A stretch of 64,000 nt of DNA, taken from contig OW818699.1 of assembly GCA_942493385.1 (NCBI GenBank), forward strand, positions 1 through 64,000, written 5' to 3'. This stretch comes from UBA8389 sp942493385 (GTDB lineage: Bacteria > Bacteroidota > Bacteroidia > Bacteroidales > UBA1402). Position 1 is the first letter of the stretch, and the number at the start of each line of letters is the position of its first letter. The position numbers were made by a program, and so were the translations under genes. The notes beneath the pieces were generated by a model. It was not told where the DNA came from and did no database searches. It saw nothing but the letters and a program-made list of their open reading frames with translations. Positions 35,788 to 49,350 of the stretch are shown here, in pieces.

Positions 35788-37257
35788 ATGACTAAACTCT
35801 CCTTGATATTTCTTTCCTTGCTTCTGATGAGCATGTCCTGCAAAGAGACAAAGTTGCCCTACTTGGACGATTACTCTTCGCTTTCAGGACTTGAAAACAG
35901 AAGCCAATGGGGCACGTACAATGTACATGACCCCTCGTGCGAGAAATTCGGAGAATATTATTATGCTTATTCAACCGATGCCGTCTTTGGGAATACGACG
36001 GTTGACGCCTCCAAACTAGGAATTAAAGTCGGAAACATCCAAGTACGGAGATCCAAGAATTTGGTAGATTGGGAGTTTATTGGATGGGCAATTGATTCCA
36101 TTCCTTCTGAAGCGGTCAGTTATGTACACAACCAAACAGATGGTCAAGGAGCAACCAATATTTGGGCACCGTTCATATTGAAATATAAGGAGACCTACCG
36201 TTTGTATTTCTGCGTTTCTGCTTTTGGCCGAAAAACATCCTGGATGGGACTTGCAGAATCCAAATCACCGGAAGGTCCATGGAAAATCAAAGGCTGTGTA
36301 ATTCAAACGAGCGACATCGATTTAATGAATGCCATTGACCCAAGTATCGTAACCGATACCGAAACAGGGAAGCAATGGATGCATTATGGTTCCTTTTTTG
36401 ATGGATTGTATTGTGTAGAGCTTAATCCTGAAACGGGTATGTGCCTTCGACAAGGAGATAAGGGGCACAGCACTGTCCGCCGTTACGATTTACCAAGAAA
36501 CAATGTAGAAGCACCTGAAATCATTTACAATCCCGAACTCAATTACTATTATCTGTTTGTATCCTACGATCCGCTAATGACCACCTATAATATTAGGGTT
36601 GGAAGAAGTCGGAAACCAGATGGACCTTTTTTGGATTTTTTCGGGAACGATATGCGTGAATCAATAGACAATTATCCAGTTTTAACCTATCCCTACCGCT
36701 TCAACAATCATCCAGGCTGGGCTGGAACGGGCCATTGCGGAATCGTAGATAATGGAAAAGGCACTTATTATGTTTTGCATCAAGGTCGCCTCTCACCTGA
36801 GAATCACCTGATGGATTTACATGTACGTGAGGTTTTCTGGTCAAAAGACGGTTGGCCGATGTTTTCTCCTGAACGGTATGCCGGAATTCGAACGGGCAAA
36901 ATTGGTACAGATGGAATTACTGGCAAATGGGAAATAATTGTACTGAAACCCAGTGCTTACAAACGTACTACGGAGGCCGGCCAGATTCTATGGGGAGAAA
37001 ATCGGCTGGCAGCGGAAGAAGTCTGCACTTCGTCCATTTACAATTTACAAAGTGACGGCACCGTCGAAAACTCTGCTCAAGGACAATGGAAGATGCAAGC
37101 AAACAATGTCTTATCTTTGCAGATAGGAACCTTCAAAGTCCAAGAGCTTTTTGTCCACAAAGGCTTTGATTGGGAAAACAATCACGAAACCATCTTGTTC
37201 ACAGGGCTAGATAGCAATGGGTACAGTATTTGGGGCAAAAAAATTATTGATCGATGA
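35788..37257 (+). CDS. GH43 family lipoprotein, probable endo-arabinanase
   Basis: Retained surface enzyme expected to cut alpha-1,5-L-arabinan. Start at the ATG at 35788 (MTKLSLIFLSLL); an upstream TTG is rejected. 489 residues, lipobox SMSC with Cys18. The five-blade propeller has the GH43 triad: base Asp48 (NVHDPS), pKa-setting Asp184 (NAIDPS) and acid Glu244 (EAPEI). His316 in GTGHCG matches the metal-site histidine of arabinanases. The C-terminal ~110 residues form a beta-rich accessory domain (GKWEIIVLKPS onward). It overlaps the next gene by four bases. Exact linkage specificity is not proven. Confidence 0.9.
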   Translation: MTKLSLIFLSLLLMSMSCKETKLPYLDDYSSLSGLENRSQWGTYNVHDPSCEKFGEYYYAYSTDAVFGNTTVDASKLGIKVGNIQVRRSKNLVDWEFIGWAIDSIPSEAVSYVHNQTDGQGATNIWAPFILKYKETYRLYFCVSAFGRKTSWMGLAESKSPEGPWKIKGCVIQTSDIDLMNAIDPSIVTDTETGKQWMHYGSFFDGLYCVELNPETGMCLRQGDKGHSTVRRYDLPRNNVEAPEIIYNPELNYYYLFVSYDPLMTTYNIRVGRSRKPDGPFLDFFGNDMRESIDNYPVLTYPYRFNNHPGWAGTGHCGIVDNGKGTYYVLHQGRLSPENHLMDLHVREVFWSKDGWPMFSPERYAGIRTGKIGTDGITGKWEIIVLKPSAYKRTTEAGQILWGENRLAAEEVCTSSIYNLQSDGTVENSAQGQWKMQANNVLSLQIGTFKVQELFVHKGFDWENNHETILFTGLDSNGYSIWGKKIIDR

Positions 37258-38999
37258 GATTCATTTTTTTAATAGTGCTATGGGCAATTTATCTGATTGC
37301 TTTACAAGCTGAAAACAAAATCTACATTCACAAAACAAATGGGGCTCTAATTGGTGCGCCAATTTCCAAAATTGATAGCATCACTTTTGGTACTAACGAA
37401 ACTGAGCTGAATCTTTACAAATCAGATACTACAGTAACAACAATGTTGGTTACGTCCGTTGACAGCATTAAAATTGTCAATGAAGTGGTTCCTGCATATT
37501 ATCCTCCAACATACGCTGATGATTACGCATCCATTTCAAGCTATGCAAATCGGACTCTTTGGAATCTAGCCAATGTTCACGACCCAAGCATCGTTAAATG
37601 TGGATCGTATTATTATATGTATGGCACCGATGCGTCTTATGGCAATGTGTTATTAAACGAGTACGGTCATTTTCCTTGTAAAAGGTCAACGAATCTAGTG
37701 TCATGGGAATATAGAGGTCTGGCTATGAGTCAAACACCACCATCCTGGGTGAAAGACTCTTTGAATGCAATGCGAGGCCGACAGGGTCTTGCTGCCATTG
37801 TAAGTCCGACTTATGGGTACTGGGCGCCATGTATTCGTAAAGTGGATAACATTTACCGTATGTACTACTGCATCATAGTGGATAATTTTATTGGCAACGG
37901 GAAACAAAACAACTCGACCAACTTTGATAACACCTGGTCAGAGCGAGCTTTTATTGGAATGATGGAATCGACCGATTTGGCTACCAACATTTGGGTGGAC
38001 AAAGGATATGTTATCAGCTCGGTTAGCGATAGAACAACTGGAAACCCACCTTGGTACCGATCAAGCTATACTGGTGATTGGAGCGCCTATTTCAAATGGA
38101 ATGCGATTGACCCTACCTATATTGTGACTCCCGAGGGAAGCCATTGGCTAATTTATGGATCATGGCACAGTGGAATACCAGAAGTTGAACTCGACCCAAC
38201 AACTGGAAAACCTAAAAAATTAAGTGTTTTGGCTGATTATGGAGTCAGAATAGCTCGACGTACGGCTAACGATGCGAATCGTTGGCAAGCTCAGGAGGGG
38301 CCTGAAATCATGTATAATCCTAAAACAGGTTACTATTATCTTTTTCTGGCTTACGATGAACTATCTGTAAATTACAACACACGAGTATGTCGTTCAAGAT
38401 CAATTACTGGACCATTCTTGGGTTATACCGGGGCAAACATCACTACTGGTGCAGACTGTTATCCCATCCTAACACACCCCTACAAGTTCAACAATCATTC
38501 GGGTTGGGTGGGATTCGCGCATTGTAGTATATTCCAGAATCCGGATACTGAAGAATGGTTTTATTGCTCGCAGGCACGACTGCCGGCAAATACTAACGGT
38601 AATGCTTACAGCAACGCCATCATGATGGGACATGTACGCAAGATCATGTGGACAGCCGATGGTTGGCCCGTTGTCTCGCCCGAACGTTATGCTAACGTTC
38701 CGCAACTACCTATCAGTGACAACGACCTGGTTGGAACCTGGGAGAACATAACGCTAAACTACGTAGCCGGTGTACAGCAAACCTCCACGACAGTAAAATT
38801 GCTACAAAACTACACAGCTACTGGTGCACTTTCTGGTACTTGGTCGTACAATTCAATAACCAATACTTTAACCATTGGGGCACTGAAACTAAAAGTGCAG
38901 CGGGAATTGGACTGGGAGGCTTCTCCCCGTGTACCTACCATTGTATATGCCGGTATCAATGCACTAGGAAGGTCACTTTGGGGGAAAAAAACCAATTGA
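37254..38999 (+). CDS. GH43 family enzyme, probable endo-arabinanase, with N-terminal module
   Basis: 581 residues, last gene of the operon, start ATG overlapping the previous stop (ATGA). The N-terminus looks like a cleaved signal (…LIALQA) rather than a lipobox. A ~60-residue module with KIDSITFG and SVDSIKI precedes the catalytic propeller. Triad: Asp110 (NVHDPS), Asp286 (NAIDPT), Glu351 (EGPEI); His423 (GFAHCS). Insertions relative to the preceding enzyme around residues 160-265 may reshape the cleft. The C-terminus again carries a beta-rich domain (GTWENITLNYV onward). The two enzymes probably differ in chain or branch preference. Confidence 0.9.
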   Translation: MRFIFLIVLWAIYLIALQAENKIYIHKTNGALIGAPISKIDSITFGTNETELNLYKSDTTVTTMLVTSVDSIKIVNEVVPAYYPPTYADDYASISSYANRTLWNLANVHDPSIVKCGSYYYMYGTDASYGNVLLNEYGHFPCKRSTNLVSWEYRGLAMSQTPPSWVKDSLNAMRGRQGLAAIVSPTYGYWAPCIRKVDNIYRMYYCIIVDNFIGNGKQNNSTNFDNTWSERAFIGMMESTDLATNIWVDKGYVISSVSDRTTGNPPWYRSSYTGDWSAYFKWNAIDPTYIVTPEGSHWLIYGSWHSGIPEVELDPTTGKPKKLSVLADYGVRIARRTANDANRWQAQEGPEIMYNPKTGYYYLFLAYDELSVNYNTRVCRSRSITGPFLGYTGANITTGADCYPILTHPYKFNNHSGWVGFAHCSIFQNPDTEEWFYCSQARLPANTNGNAYSNAIMMGHVRKIMWTADGWPVVSPERYANVPQLPISDNDLVGTWENITLNYVAGVQQTSTTVKLLQNYTATGALSGTWSYNSITNTLTIGALKLKVQRELDWEASPRVPTIVYAGINALGRSLWGKKTN

Positions 39000-39043
39000 C
39001 ATCGCCTATTCTTTCATTGCCAAATGGGCAAGTTTCATATCCT

Positions 39044-40116
39044 TCAAATATGTTTAGCCTCTAAGGTTTTTCGAAGTGGAGCTTTAAGCTGATAGATAAT
39101 TCCTAATCGGATTGAAGCAGCAATGGGTGTAAAGAACATCAAGGTGGTCAGATTCCCAGTTAAGGTCAGGGATATATTTTTCAAGGGTAGCCGTATTCCT
39201 GCCATTAGATTCTGACTCGCACTCAAATAATTGACATCAACCTCATAGCTTGCTATCGGCAATAGGCCATTACCTTCGGGCATATGCATTAATGTCACAG
39301 GAATTCTTTTATAATCGGCGAAACCAATGCCAAAGTATGTTGACTCACTAATCCAAGCCTGTTGAAAAAGCAGGCTCATTGCGTTAGAAAAATAGAAACT
39401 TGGTGATATGGTTCCAATTAGGTCGAACTTAGATTTAAAGGGCAACGGGTAATAACCTAAACCTATTGACGCTGATATAAAGACTTTCGCCGAAGCATTT
39501 TCTTCTCAAAAACCTGACACGTACCTCCCGGACATACTCGGCTATGATATTCAGTGGCCAATCGAATCATATTTTCATGTTCTGGTTTCTTCATCTTTCG
39601 AATGACAGATACCATCTCTGGACAATCTTTAGTATAATATTCCAGAATGACTTGGCTCATATTGTTCAATTGCTGGTAATGCAAACCATCATCGTATATG
39701 TCCTTTACTTCATACTTTAACAAGCGTAATGGCAGGGTATCTTTGGCAATATAAAACCTGTTCACATTGTCTTCTTCTTGTTGGAAATAGACGTCCAAGC
39801 TTCCTTTTACAAGATACTCAAGAAAAACGGTGCGTTTTTGTTGAGGAACGAATCTAGACACATAGAACTTTCCGTCGATGAACCGGTATCCAAATAATTC
39901 ATCCGGTGTATAAGATCTGAGCGTATCGGATGGATTTGTTCTAAACTTACATATCAATGCATTTTCTCTATAGCTGTCGTTGTTGATTTGTCCATAAACT
40001 GTATCCAGCTGCAGTGTGATGATATAACCGCTTTTGAAGTTTGATGCTATAGCATAAACTCCAGAGAAGTAAAGCAAAAAAGCAGTAACTAACGTTCTTA
40101 TGGATATTCTCATCAT
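39044..40116 (-). pseudogene. Frameshifted outer-membrane protein gene
   Basis: Two adjacent minus-strand frames form one gene. The upstream part (39463-40116, MMRISIRTLVTAFLL) has a signal peptide and a conserved-looking domain ending ...CQVFEKKML, then shifts into RRKSLYQRQ and stops. Reading the +1-shifted frame across the junction gives KVFISASIGLGYYPLPF, which runs straight into the downstream frame (to 39044), a barrel-like C-terminal half. One missing base at about 39495-39496 restores EKKMPSAKVF. The restored protein would be about 358 residues. The family is unnamed. Pseudogene versus sequencing error cannot be settled from this read. It converges on the GH43 operon. Confidence 0.8.
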
Positions 40117-40148
40117 TTGGCTTGTTAAAGATATGATAACAAAGCTAA

Positions 40149-40156
40149 CAAATATA
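40149..40156 (-). promoter_or_regulatory. Promoter -7 element for the frameshifted gene
   Basis: On the minus strand TATATTTG fits TAnnTTTG, 33 bases before the start codon at 40116. A TTG at 40179-40181 lies 22 bases upstream, slightly longer than the usual spacer. Confidence 0.45.
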
Positions 40157-40237
40157 TTTAAAATGACGAAGCCCCCACCAACTTACGTTGACATGGGTCT
40201 GCCCCTACTGGTCAAACACAATCCGTGTCTAATGAAA

Positions 40238-40269
40238 GAACCCCCGCAAGCAATTGCTTACGGGGGTTC
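40238..40269 (-). terminator. Terminator of the rRNA operon
   Basis: A 32-base near-perfect inverted repeat with arms 40238-40253 and 40254-40269 and a single mismatched pair. It follows the 5S gene directly. On the transcript it is followed by UUUCAUU. It is the only strong hairpin at this end. Confidence 0.85.
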
Positions 40270-40273
40270 AAAA

Positions 40274-40382
<109 letters not shown>

Positions 40383-40501
40383 AATAAGGTTGACATGTCG
40401 TGCAAATTATCAAGAAGCTTGAAGGCAAATCTTTTCGTCAAGAATGTTTTTCGGACCTGTTTGCGGGGCCGTATCAGGGATACGTGGCCCCGGTCATGAA
40501 C

Positions 40502-43377
<2,876 letters not shown>

Positions 43378-43583
43378 ACCCGTTTTAAGGAGCCGTATCT
43401 CTCATACGGATCTTCCCGCCAACAAAGCCAATCCTTTTCTTTTCAAAAAAAAATTACTTTTGCTTCTTAATAATTAATCACACAACATGTCAAAGATCGT
43501 ACCGGCTGGTTTTCCTTTCCCTGCTTCCTGTCCCTCGCGGGGCTTTCTTTTTTCGGGTCGGGCGTTTTAAAATGGTAGCCGGA
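43378..43583 (-). other. Spacer between tRNA-Ala and 23S
   Basis: About 205 bases of internal transcribed spacer. It contains A/T-rich tracts and a possible GC stem near 43530-43545 (CCCTCGCGGGG), likely part of rRNA processing. No gene is visible. Confidence 0.6.
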
Positions 43584-43660
43584 TGGTGGAGAATAACGGA
43601 TTCGAACCGTTGACCCTCTGCGTGCAAGGCAGATGCTCTAGCCAGCTGAGCTAATCCCCC
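43584..43660 (-). tRNA. tRNA-Ala (anticodon TGC)
   Basis: The cloverleaf is complete: acceptor GGGGGAT pairs with ATTCTCC, D-arm AGCTCAGCTGGC, anticodon loop TTGCACG in stem CTGCC/GCAG, T-arm GGTTCGAATCC. The 3' CCA is encoded. It lies in the 16S-23S spacer, the usual place. Confidence 0.97.
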
Positions 43661-43694
43661 CTTTCAAATTCAAAAAACCCATTCTTTCAAAGCG

Positions 43695-43768
43695 TAGTCC
43701 CAGGCAGAGTTGAACTGCCGACCTCCACATTATCAGTGTGGCGCTCTAACCAACTGAGCTATAGGACT
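43695..43768 (-). tRNA. tRNA-Ile (anticodon GAT)
   Basis: The acceptor AGTCCTA pairs with TGGGACT, the anticodon arm CCACACTGATAATGTGG carries GAT, and the T-arm has AGTTCAACTCT. The CCA end is not encoded (ACGC follows), so it needs tRNA nucleotidyltransferase. It precedes tRNA-Ala in the spacer. Confidence 0.97.
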
Positions 43769-43992
43769 GTGCTCGCAACAACTTGCCGAGAACATAGGCA
43801 CTTTCGATGGATCCCTTCATTCAAGGGCTTCGAGGCTCAGTTCCTTTCGGTCTCCCGATGCAGTCTTTCCATTAGGCCTCACGCATTTGATTGCGCCACG
43901 CTTTATGGATATCAGCACCGTGCTTATATCATAAAATAAAGAATAGTAGTACAGGGTAAAATCAAACCGGTCGGATAATTGTCCAAGGCTCC
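43769..43992 (-). other. Spacer between 16S and tRNA-Ile
   Basis: About 224 bases of transcribed spacer with no gene. Expected to hold processing stems and antitermination signals; none is identified with confidence. Confidence 0.6.
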
Positions 43993-45521
<1,529 letters not shown>

Positions 45522-45924
45522 ATAGTTTGTTATAAATCTCTGACCTTCGGACAATATCCTTCAAATTAAATAAATCTAATTGACGGTTTGATTCTACCCT
45601 GTAAAATCTTGTTTCTTGTACTACTATTCAATATCTTCAAAGAACGCTTTGTCTTCTGCCTCCCGCACTACACCGCTTCGCTGCGGTTTCGTTCTCTTGG
45701 AAAGCGGGTGCAAAAGTAGAATCTTTTACCTTACAAAACAAATTAAACGACAAGAAAAATCATTCTTTTTTTTGAGCAATCGCGCAAAGGCCTTGACCTG
45801 CGGGGGTTATGAGGTGAAAAAAAAACCTTCTAAAACCAAAAACACAAAATAAATAAGGAGCCAAAGGCGGTTTTTCATATAATAAATATATCTTCGTATT
45901 ATCTTTATTTAAACCACCTTGATT
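45522..45924 (-). other. rRNA leader and promoter region
   Basis: 403 bases without a coding gene. The 16S-proximal ~185 bases are the transcribed leader, with a small stem CCGCAGCGAAGCGG near 45671-45685. The promoter is at 45711-45742. The rest, A/T rich, is upstream DNA shared with the divergent lipoprotein gene; a TATCTTCG near 45889 is one base off a plus-strand -7 element for that gene. Confidence 0.6.
45711..45742 (-). promoter_or_regulatory. rRNA operon promoter
   Basis: Minus-strand TTTG (45739-45742), a 20-base spacer, and TACTTTTG (45711-45718): a full match to the Bacteroidetes TTTG-N19-21-TAnnTTTG promoter. Transcription should begin near 45704, leaving a leader of about 180 bases. 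Confidence 0.75.
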
Positions 45925-48900
45925 ATGACACAGAAATACAGATTCCTTAAATCGACCGGTTTTGGATTGATGCTCTGCGCTATCGTACTTTCGGCGTCCT
46001 CCTGTATCGACGAACTATATAACTTAAGCAATGGAGTATCCATGGATATGGAATTGGGCGGGGATTCCCTCGCCATTCCGATCGGCACGACGGATACCAT
46101 CATGTTAAAAGACTATCTGGACCCCACAACCATAGATATGTTGAAATCGATGGAAAACGGCGGTTACGCTCTATCCATCAATGATTCTATCGTCGAGGAA
46201 CTTGACGCCATTGACCAGTCTCAGTTGAGAGTACCTGACAGGGTTGACTCCATCAACCAGCCAGTTAACTTTGGAGACATTACGTTGGATAAATTCAAGA
46301 TTTCAGGTGTTTCAAAATCCACCAATGTCAATCTTGGTTTAAGTTCCTATTCGCTGGGTAATTTTGCCATTCCGTCCATTTCATCTAGCACAACAACCAA
46401 TGCTGGCATGACTGGTTATGGGCTTACGACGCCAGCCATTGCAGATATGAATGTGAATGCCAATCAATTGAACTTATTGACTGGCATAACACTTCCTCCC
46501 GATCCGGGCGGCGCACCTGTCGAATTACCCATTGCAGATCAAGCACCTGTTGGGATAAATACAAACAGCGATATTAATTATTCTGTTTCCGTGCCCGACG
46601 GCGTGACGAATATCGGAAATGTGGAGCTTAAAAACGGGGCTGTATTTGAAGTGACCATTGAGTTAAGCGGAGCCAGCACAACACTCACTTCAGGCGCGCT
46701 TATTCCAGATTTCACCATCGACCCCAAAGACTTATTCGCTTTTAAAAATTTACCGGAAGGCACCAAAATTGCTTTCGCAAATGGAGACTCTTTGACCAAG
46801 GCAAACGGATTCAAAGTGACCAAAACATTACCCATAAGTATGATCAACATCAGTGGGAATCCGGTTGCAGGCAAGCTTCAAATCACGAAAAACATCACTG
46901 CAAATGGGAACATGAGCCTAAGAAGCGCCGTAGTGCGTTCCGATCGGTTAAGCCAGGTGCAAGATATGGACATGCTGGTTAGTGTTACAGTCAAGAATGT
47001 GGAAATCAGCTCTATGGAATTCGACATTCCAACATTAAAAGCCAACATCCCATCCAGCAACACCAGCCTTAACATCAACAATTCCATTCCAGATCAAATT
47101 CAGAAATTGAACAAAGTGCTTTTTAATGATCCTGCGACCATAACCATCAACATGGCTACAGAGGATATGCCTGCCATGGATTCCAGCACGATCAAGATCG
47201 AAAATCTTTCCATCTCCTTCCCAGAGCAATTTGTGTTTGAGCCTATGGCTGGTCTTGTAAACAATGTCTACACCATTTCAGGTGAAACCTTTGATCTAAC
47301 GGCAGGTCGCACCATACAGCTGACTCTGAAGGAGCTGAATATGAGTAATGTTCCAGTGAACGATGGAGTTCTTTCCTGGAGTGGGACCATCAGCTATAAC
47401 GGGCAAGTTTCTTTTGGTGGTCGAATCAACAGCAAAAACATTCCTTCTTCAGGCAACGACGCAAAAATGAAGGTTCAGTTTGGATCGTCCATTTCATTCA
47501 AGTCAGCAGAAGTGACCACCAATAAAATATCCGTCAGCGTTCCAACAGTAGCCTTGAACATACCTTTAAGCACGGCTATTTCAGATCAGATAAAGAGTTT
47601 GGGGGTCATTAAAATGAAACCGAACACTCAGATACGAGTGGACTTGACAAAACCCTCACTGCCATTGACTATTTCTGCAAACAACCTTCAGGTGACTTTC
47701 CCGAGTGAGTTCAGTTTTAACCCGCCCTTGGTTGCAAACAAACTGGTTTTAAACGGCGCACTGGCAGATTCTATCATATTGGTATTGGATGCTTTGAACA
47801 TCAATAAAGAACTCGATGGTGGCACACTGAACCTTGATGCGAACATTAGCGTTTCAGGGGGAGTGGAGTTGCTTTCTGGCGTTGTGAACAGCACCGAAAT
47901 TGAATCCTTGGTTGGAAAAACCATGGCGGTCAAAGTAAGCACTTCCGAAATTGGTGTCGCTTCAACCAGCATCCAATTGAAAGACCTTGCTTTTAATACG
48001 GCAGATTCAATCCCCCTTCCAATCAACATTGATGAAATTCCGGATTTGCTGACTTCGTTGGATAGCGTCATTTTGCAAGACAATGCCGCTGTAAAATTGG
48101 CTGTTGACATAACAAACATGCCAAACTTTGGTAGTCCGTTGAAGGTCAACTTGGTGGTGGATTTCCCGAAAATGCTCATTTTTGCTCCAGGTGAAGTGAA
48201 TTCACTAAACCAGATGATTATAAACCAGGATATCGTTGATGGGAAATTCAACAAAACAATAAGACTCCGAGGTTTGAAATTTGACGGTAAAAAATTGAAT
48301 GGTGTATTGAATATTAACGAACAATTGAAATATTCGGCTGGGGTCAGTGTAACCAATCCGACGGTGAACAGTGACGACGTGGTTGGCAAAGTCATCAACA
48401 TCAAAGTGGAAGCTAGAATTGCCAACATTGCGTTCCGGTCGATTTACGGAGTCTTGAATCCAGGATTGGAACCAACTACAACCAGCATTCCATTGGATGA
48501 AGTTTACAAATCACTTCAGGAAAATAACGTTGAAGCTGTTTTGGATATCACCAAACCTGTTATTTCGGTTCGAACGGAAAGTAATTTAAGCATACCAATA
48601 GACGCATCTGTTTCACTGACACCAAAAATTAATGGCAGCCCTGTAGCTGGTGGACAACAAGCTTTTGCCATTAGCATACCCAAAGCGTTGGGTCCATTAG
48701 ACATTTTGAAGAAATCGTATTGGATTTCTCCAGACAGTGCAGGAATGCCAACCGGATCGGTATTCATCAAGACGGATGTGCAAAATCTTTTCAAAACCAT
48801 TCCAGAGAACATTGATATGAAATCCACAATCGACGTAGATAAGACACAACAGCACTTCTTCGATGTTACCGGAAAGTACTTTTTCAAGTTGTTCTACGAT

Positions 48901-49347
48901 GTGACCATTCCGCTTGCTTTCGGTGAGGATTTAAAAATAAAAATTACGAAAGACATTCCAGGTATTGATCCTAAAATTGGTGAAATGTCCAAGATAGTGG
49001 GTGGTATTGCACTGTTGGGTACCATATATAATTCCATTCCGCTTGAATTGAAACTGGCAATCATTCCTTTGGATGAAGACAATGCTCGGATCCCTATTGA
49101 TACCTTGACACAGATCATTAGTGCCGGAGCTAAGGACGGAAGTGCCGTGGCTTCCAAACTAACTTTGAAATTGAAAGATCCAACCGGATTGCTGGTAGAC
49201 CTTAGGGCATTCCGATTGATTTTCACAGCCAGTTCAAACGAGACGGTGGCCGGGACTCCCATTAAAGCTACAAACTTCGTCAAGGCAGACCTCAAAATTC
49301 GTGTGGATGGAGGCATCAATATCAAGGATTTAGTTGGAAACAAATAA
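45925..49347 (+). CDS. Giant repeat lipoprotein of unknown function
   Basis: 1140-residue predicted lipoprotein. The start is the ATG at 45925; a TTG two codons earlier is rejected. Lipobox SASSC with Cys27 then IDEL. From about residue 320 the protein has four beta-rich tandem units of ~150-170 residues, starting near 320, 490, 639 and 799. Each unit shares an opening G-x-S/V-x-x-x-S/G-x-V-N-S, an I-P-x-x-I/L-x-x-L-x-x-V/I block, an N-x-P/S near xLxVxFPxxFxFxP, and a closing DG-x-L. No catalytic motif. It is followed after three bases by a DUF5723-type barrel, so the pair probably acts at the outer membrane. I do not recognise the family. Confidence 0.82.
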   Translation: MTQKYRFLKSTGFGLMLCAIVLSASSCIDELYNLSNGVSMDMELGGDSLAIPIGTTDTIMLKDYLDPTTIDMLKSMENGGYALSINDSIVEELDAIDQSQLRVPDRVDSINQPVNFGDITLDKFKISGVSKSTNVNLGLSSYSLGNFAIPSISSSTTTNAGMTGYGLTTPAIADMNVNANQLNLLTGITLPPDPGGAPVELPIADQAPVGINTNSDINYSVSVPDGVTNIGNVELKNGAVFEVTIELSGASTTLTSGALIPDFTIDPKDLFAFKNLPEGTKIAFANGDSLTKANGFKVTKTLPISMINISGNPVAGKLQITKNITANGNMSLRSAVVRSDRLSQVQDMDMLVSVTVKNVEISSMEFDIPTLKANIPSSNTSLNINNSIPDQIQKLNKVLFNDPATITINMATEDMPAMDSSTIKIENLSISFPEQFVFEPMAGLVNNVYTISGETFDLTAGRTIQLTLKELNMSNVPVNDGVLSWSGTISYNGQVSFGGRINSKNIPSSGNDAKMKVQFGSSISFKSAEVTTNKISVSVPTVALNIPLSTAISDQIKSLGVIKMKPNTQIRVDLTKPSLPLTISANNLQVTFPSEFSFNPPLVANKLVLNGALADSIILVLDALNINKELDGGTLNLDANISVSGGVELLSGVVNSTEIESLVGKTMAVKVSTSEIGVASTSIQLKDLAFNTADSIPLPINIDEIPDLLTSLDSVILQDNAAVKLAVDITNMPNFGSPLKVNLVVDFPKMLIFAPGEVNSLNQMIINQDIVDGKFNKTIRLRGLKFDGKKLNGVLNINEQLKYSAGVSVTNPTVNSDDVVGKVINIKVEARIANIAFRSIYGVLNPGLEPTTTSIPLDEVYKSLQENNVEAVLDITKPVISVRTESNLSIPIDASVSLTPKINGSPVAGGQQAFAISIPKALGPLDILKKSYWISPDSAGMPTGSVFIKTDVQNLFKTIPENIDMKSTIDVDKTQQHFFDVTGKYFFKLFYDVTIPLAFGEDLKIKITKDIPGIDPKIGEMSKIVGGIALLGTIYNSIPLELKLAIIPLDEDNARIPIDTLTQIISAGAKDGSAVASKLTLKLKDPTGLLVDLRAFRLIFTASSNETVAGTPIKATNFVKADLKIRVDGGINIKDLVGNK

Positions 49348-49350
49348 ACG

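Noticed and set aside
39005..39040. Terminator between the convergent GH43 and frameshifted genes
   Set aside because: Only a 5-base stem (TTGCC/GGCAA) without a clear T tract.
39044..39445. Independent 133-residue gene
   Set aside because: Its start is a TTG inside a continuous frameshifted gene; the junction reading shows it is the C-terminal half.
47688..48428. 246-codon antisense frame in the repeat lipoprotein
   Set aside because: Low-complexity Ser/Thr/Phe-rich shadow of a beta-repeat coding sequence, with no start context.
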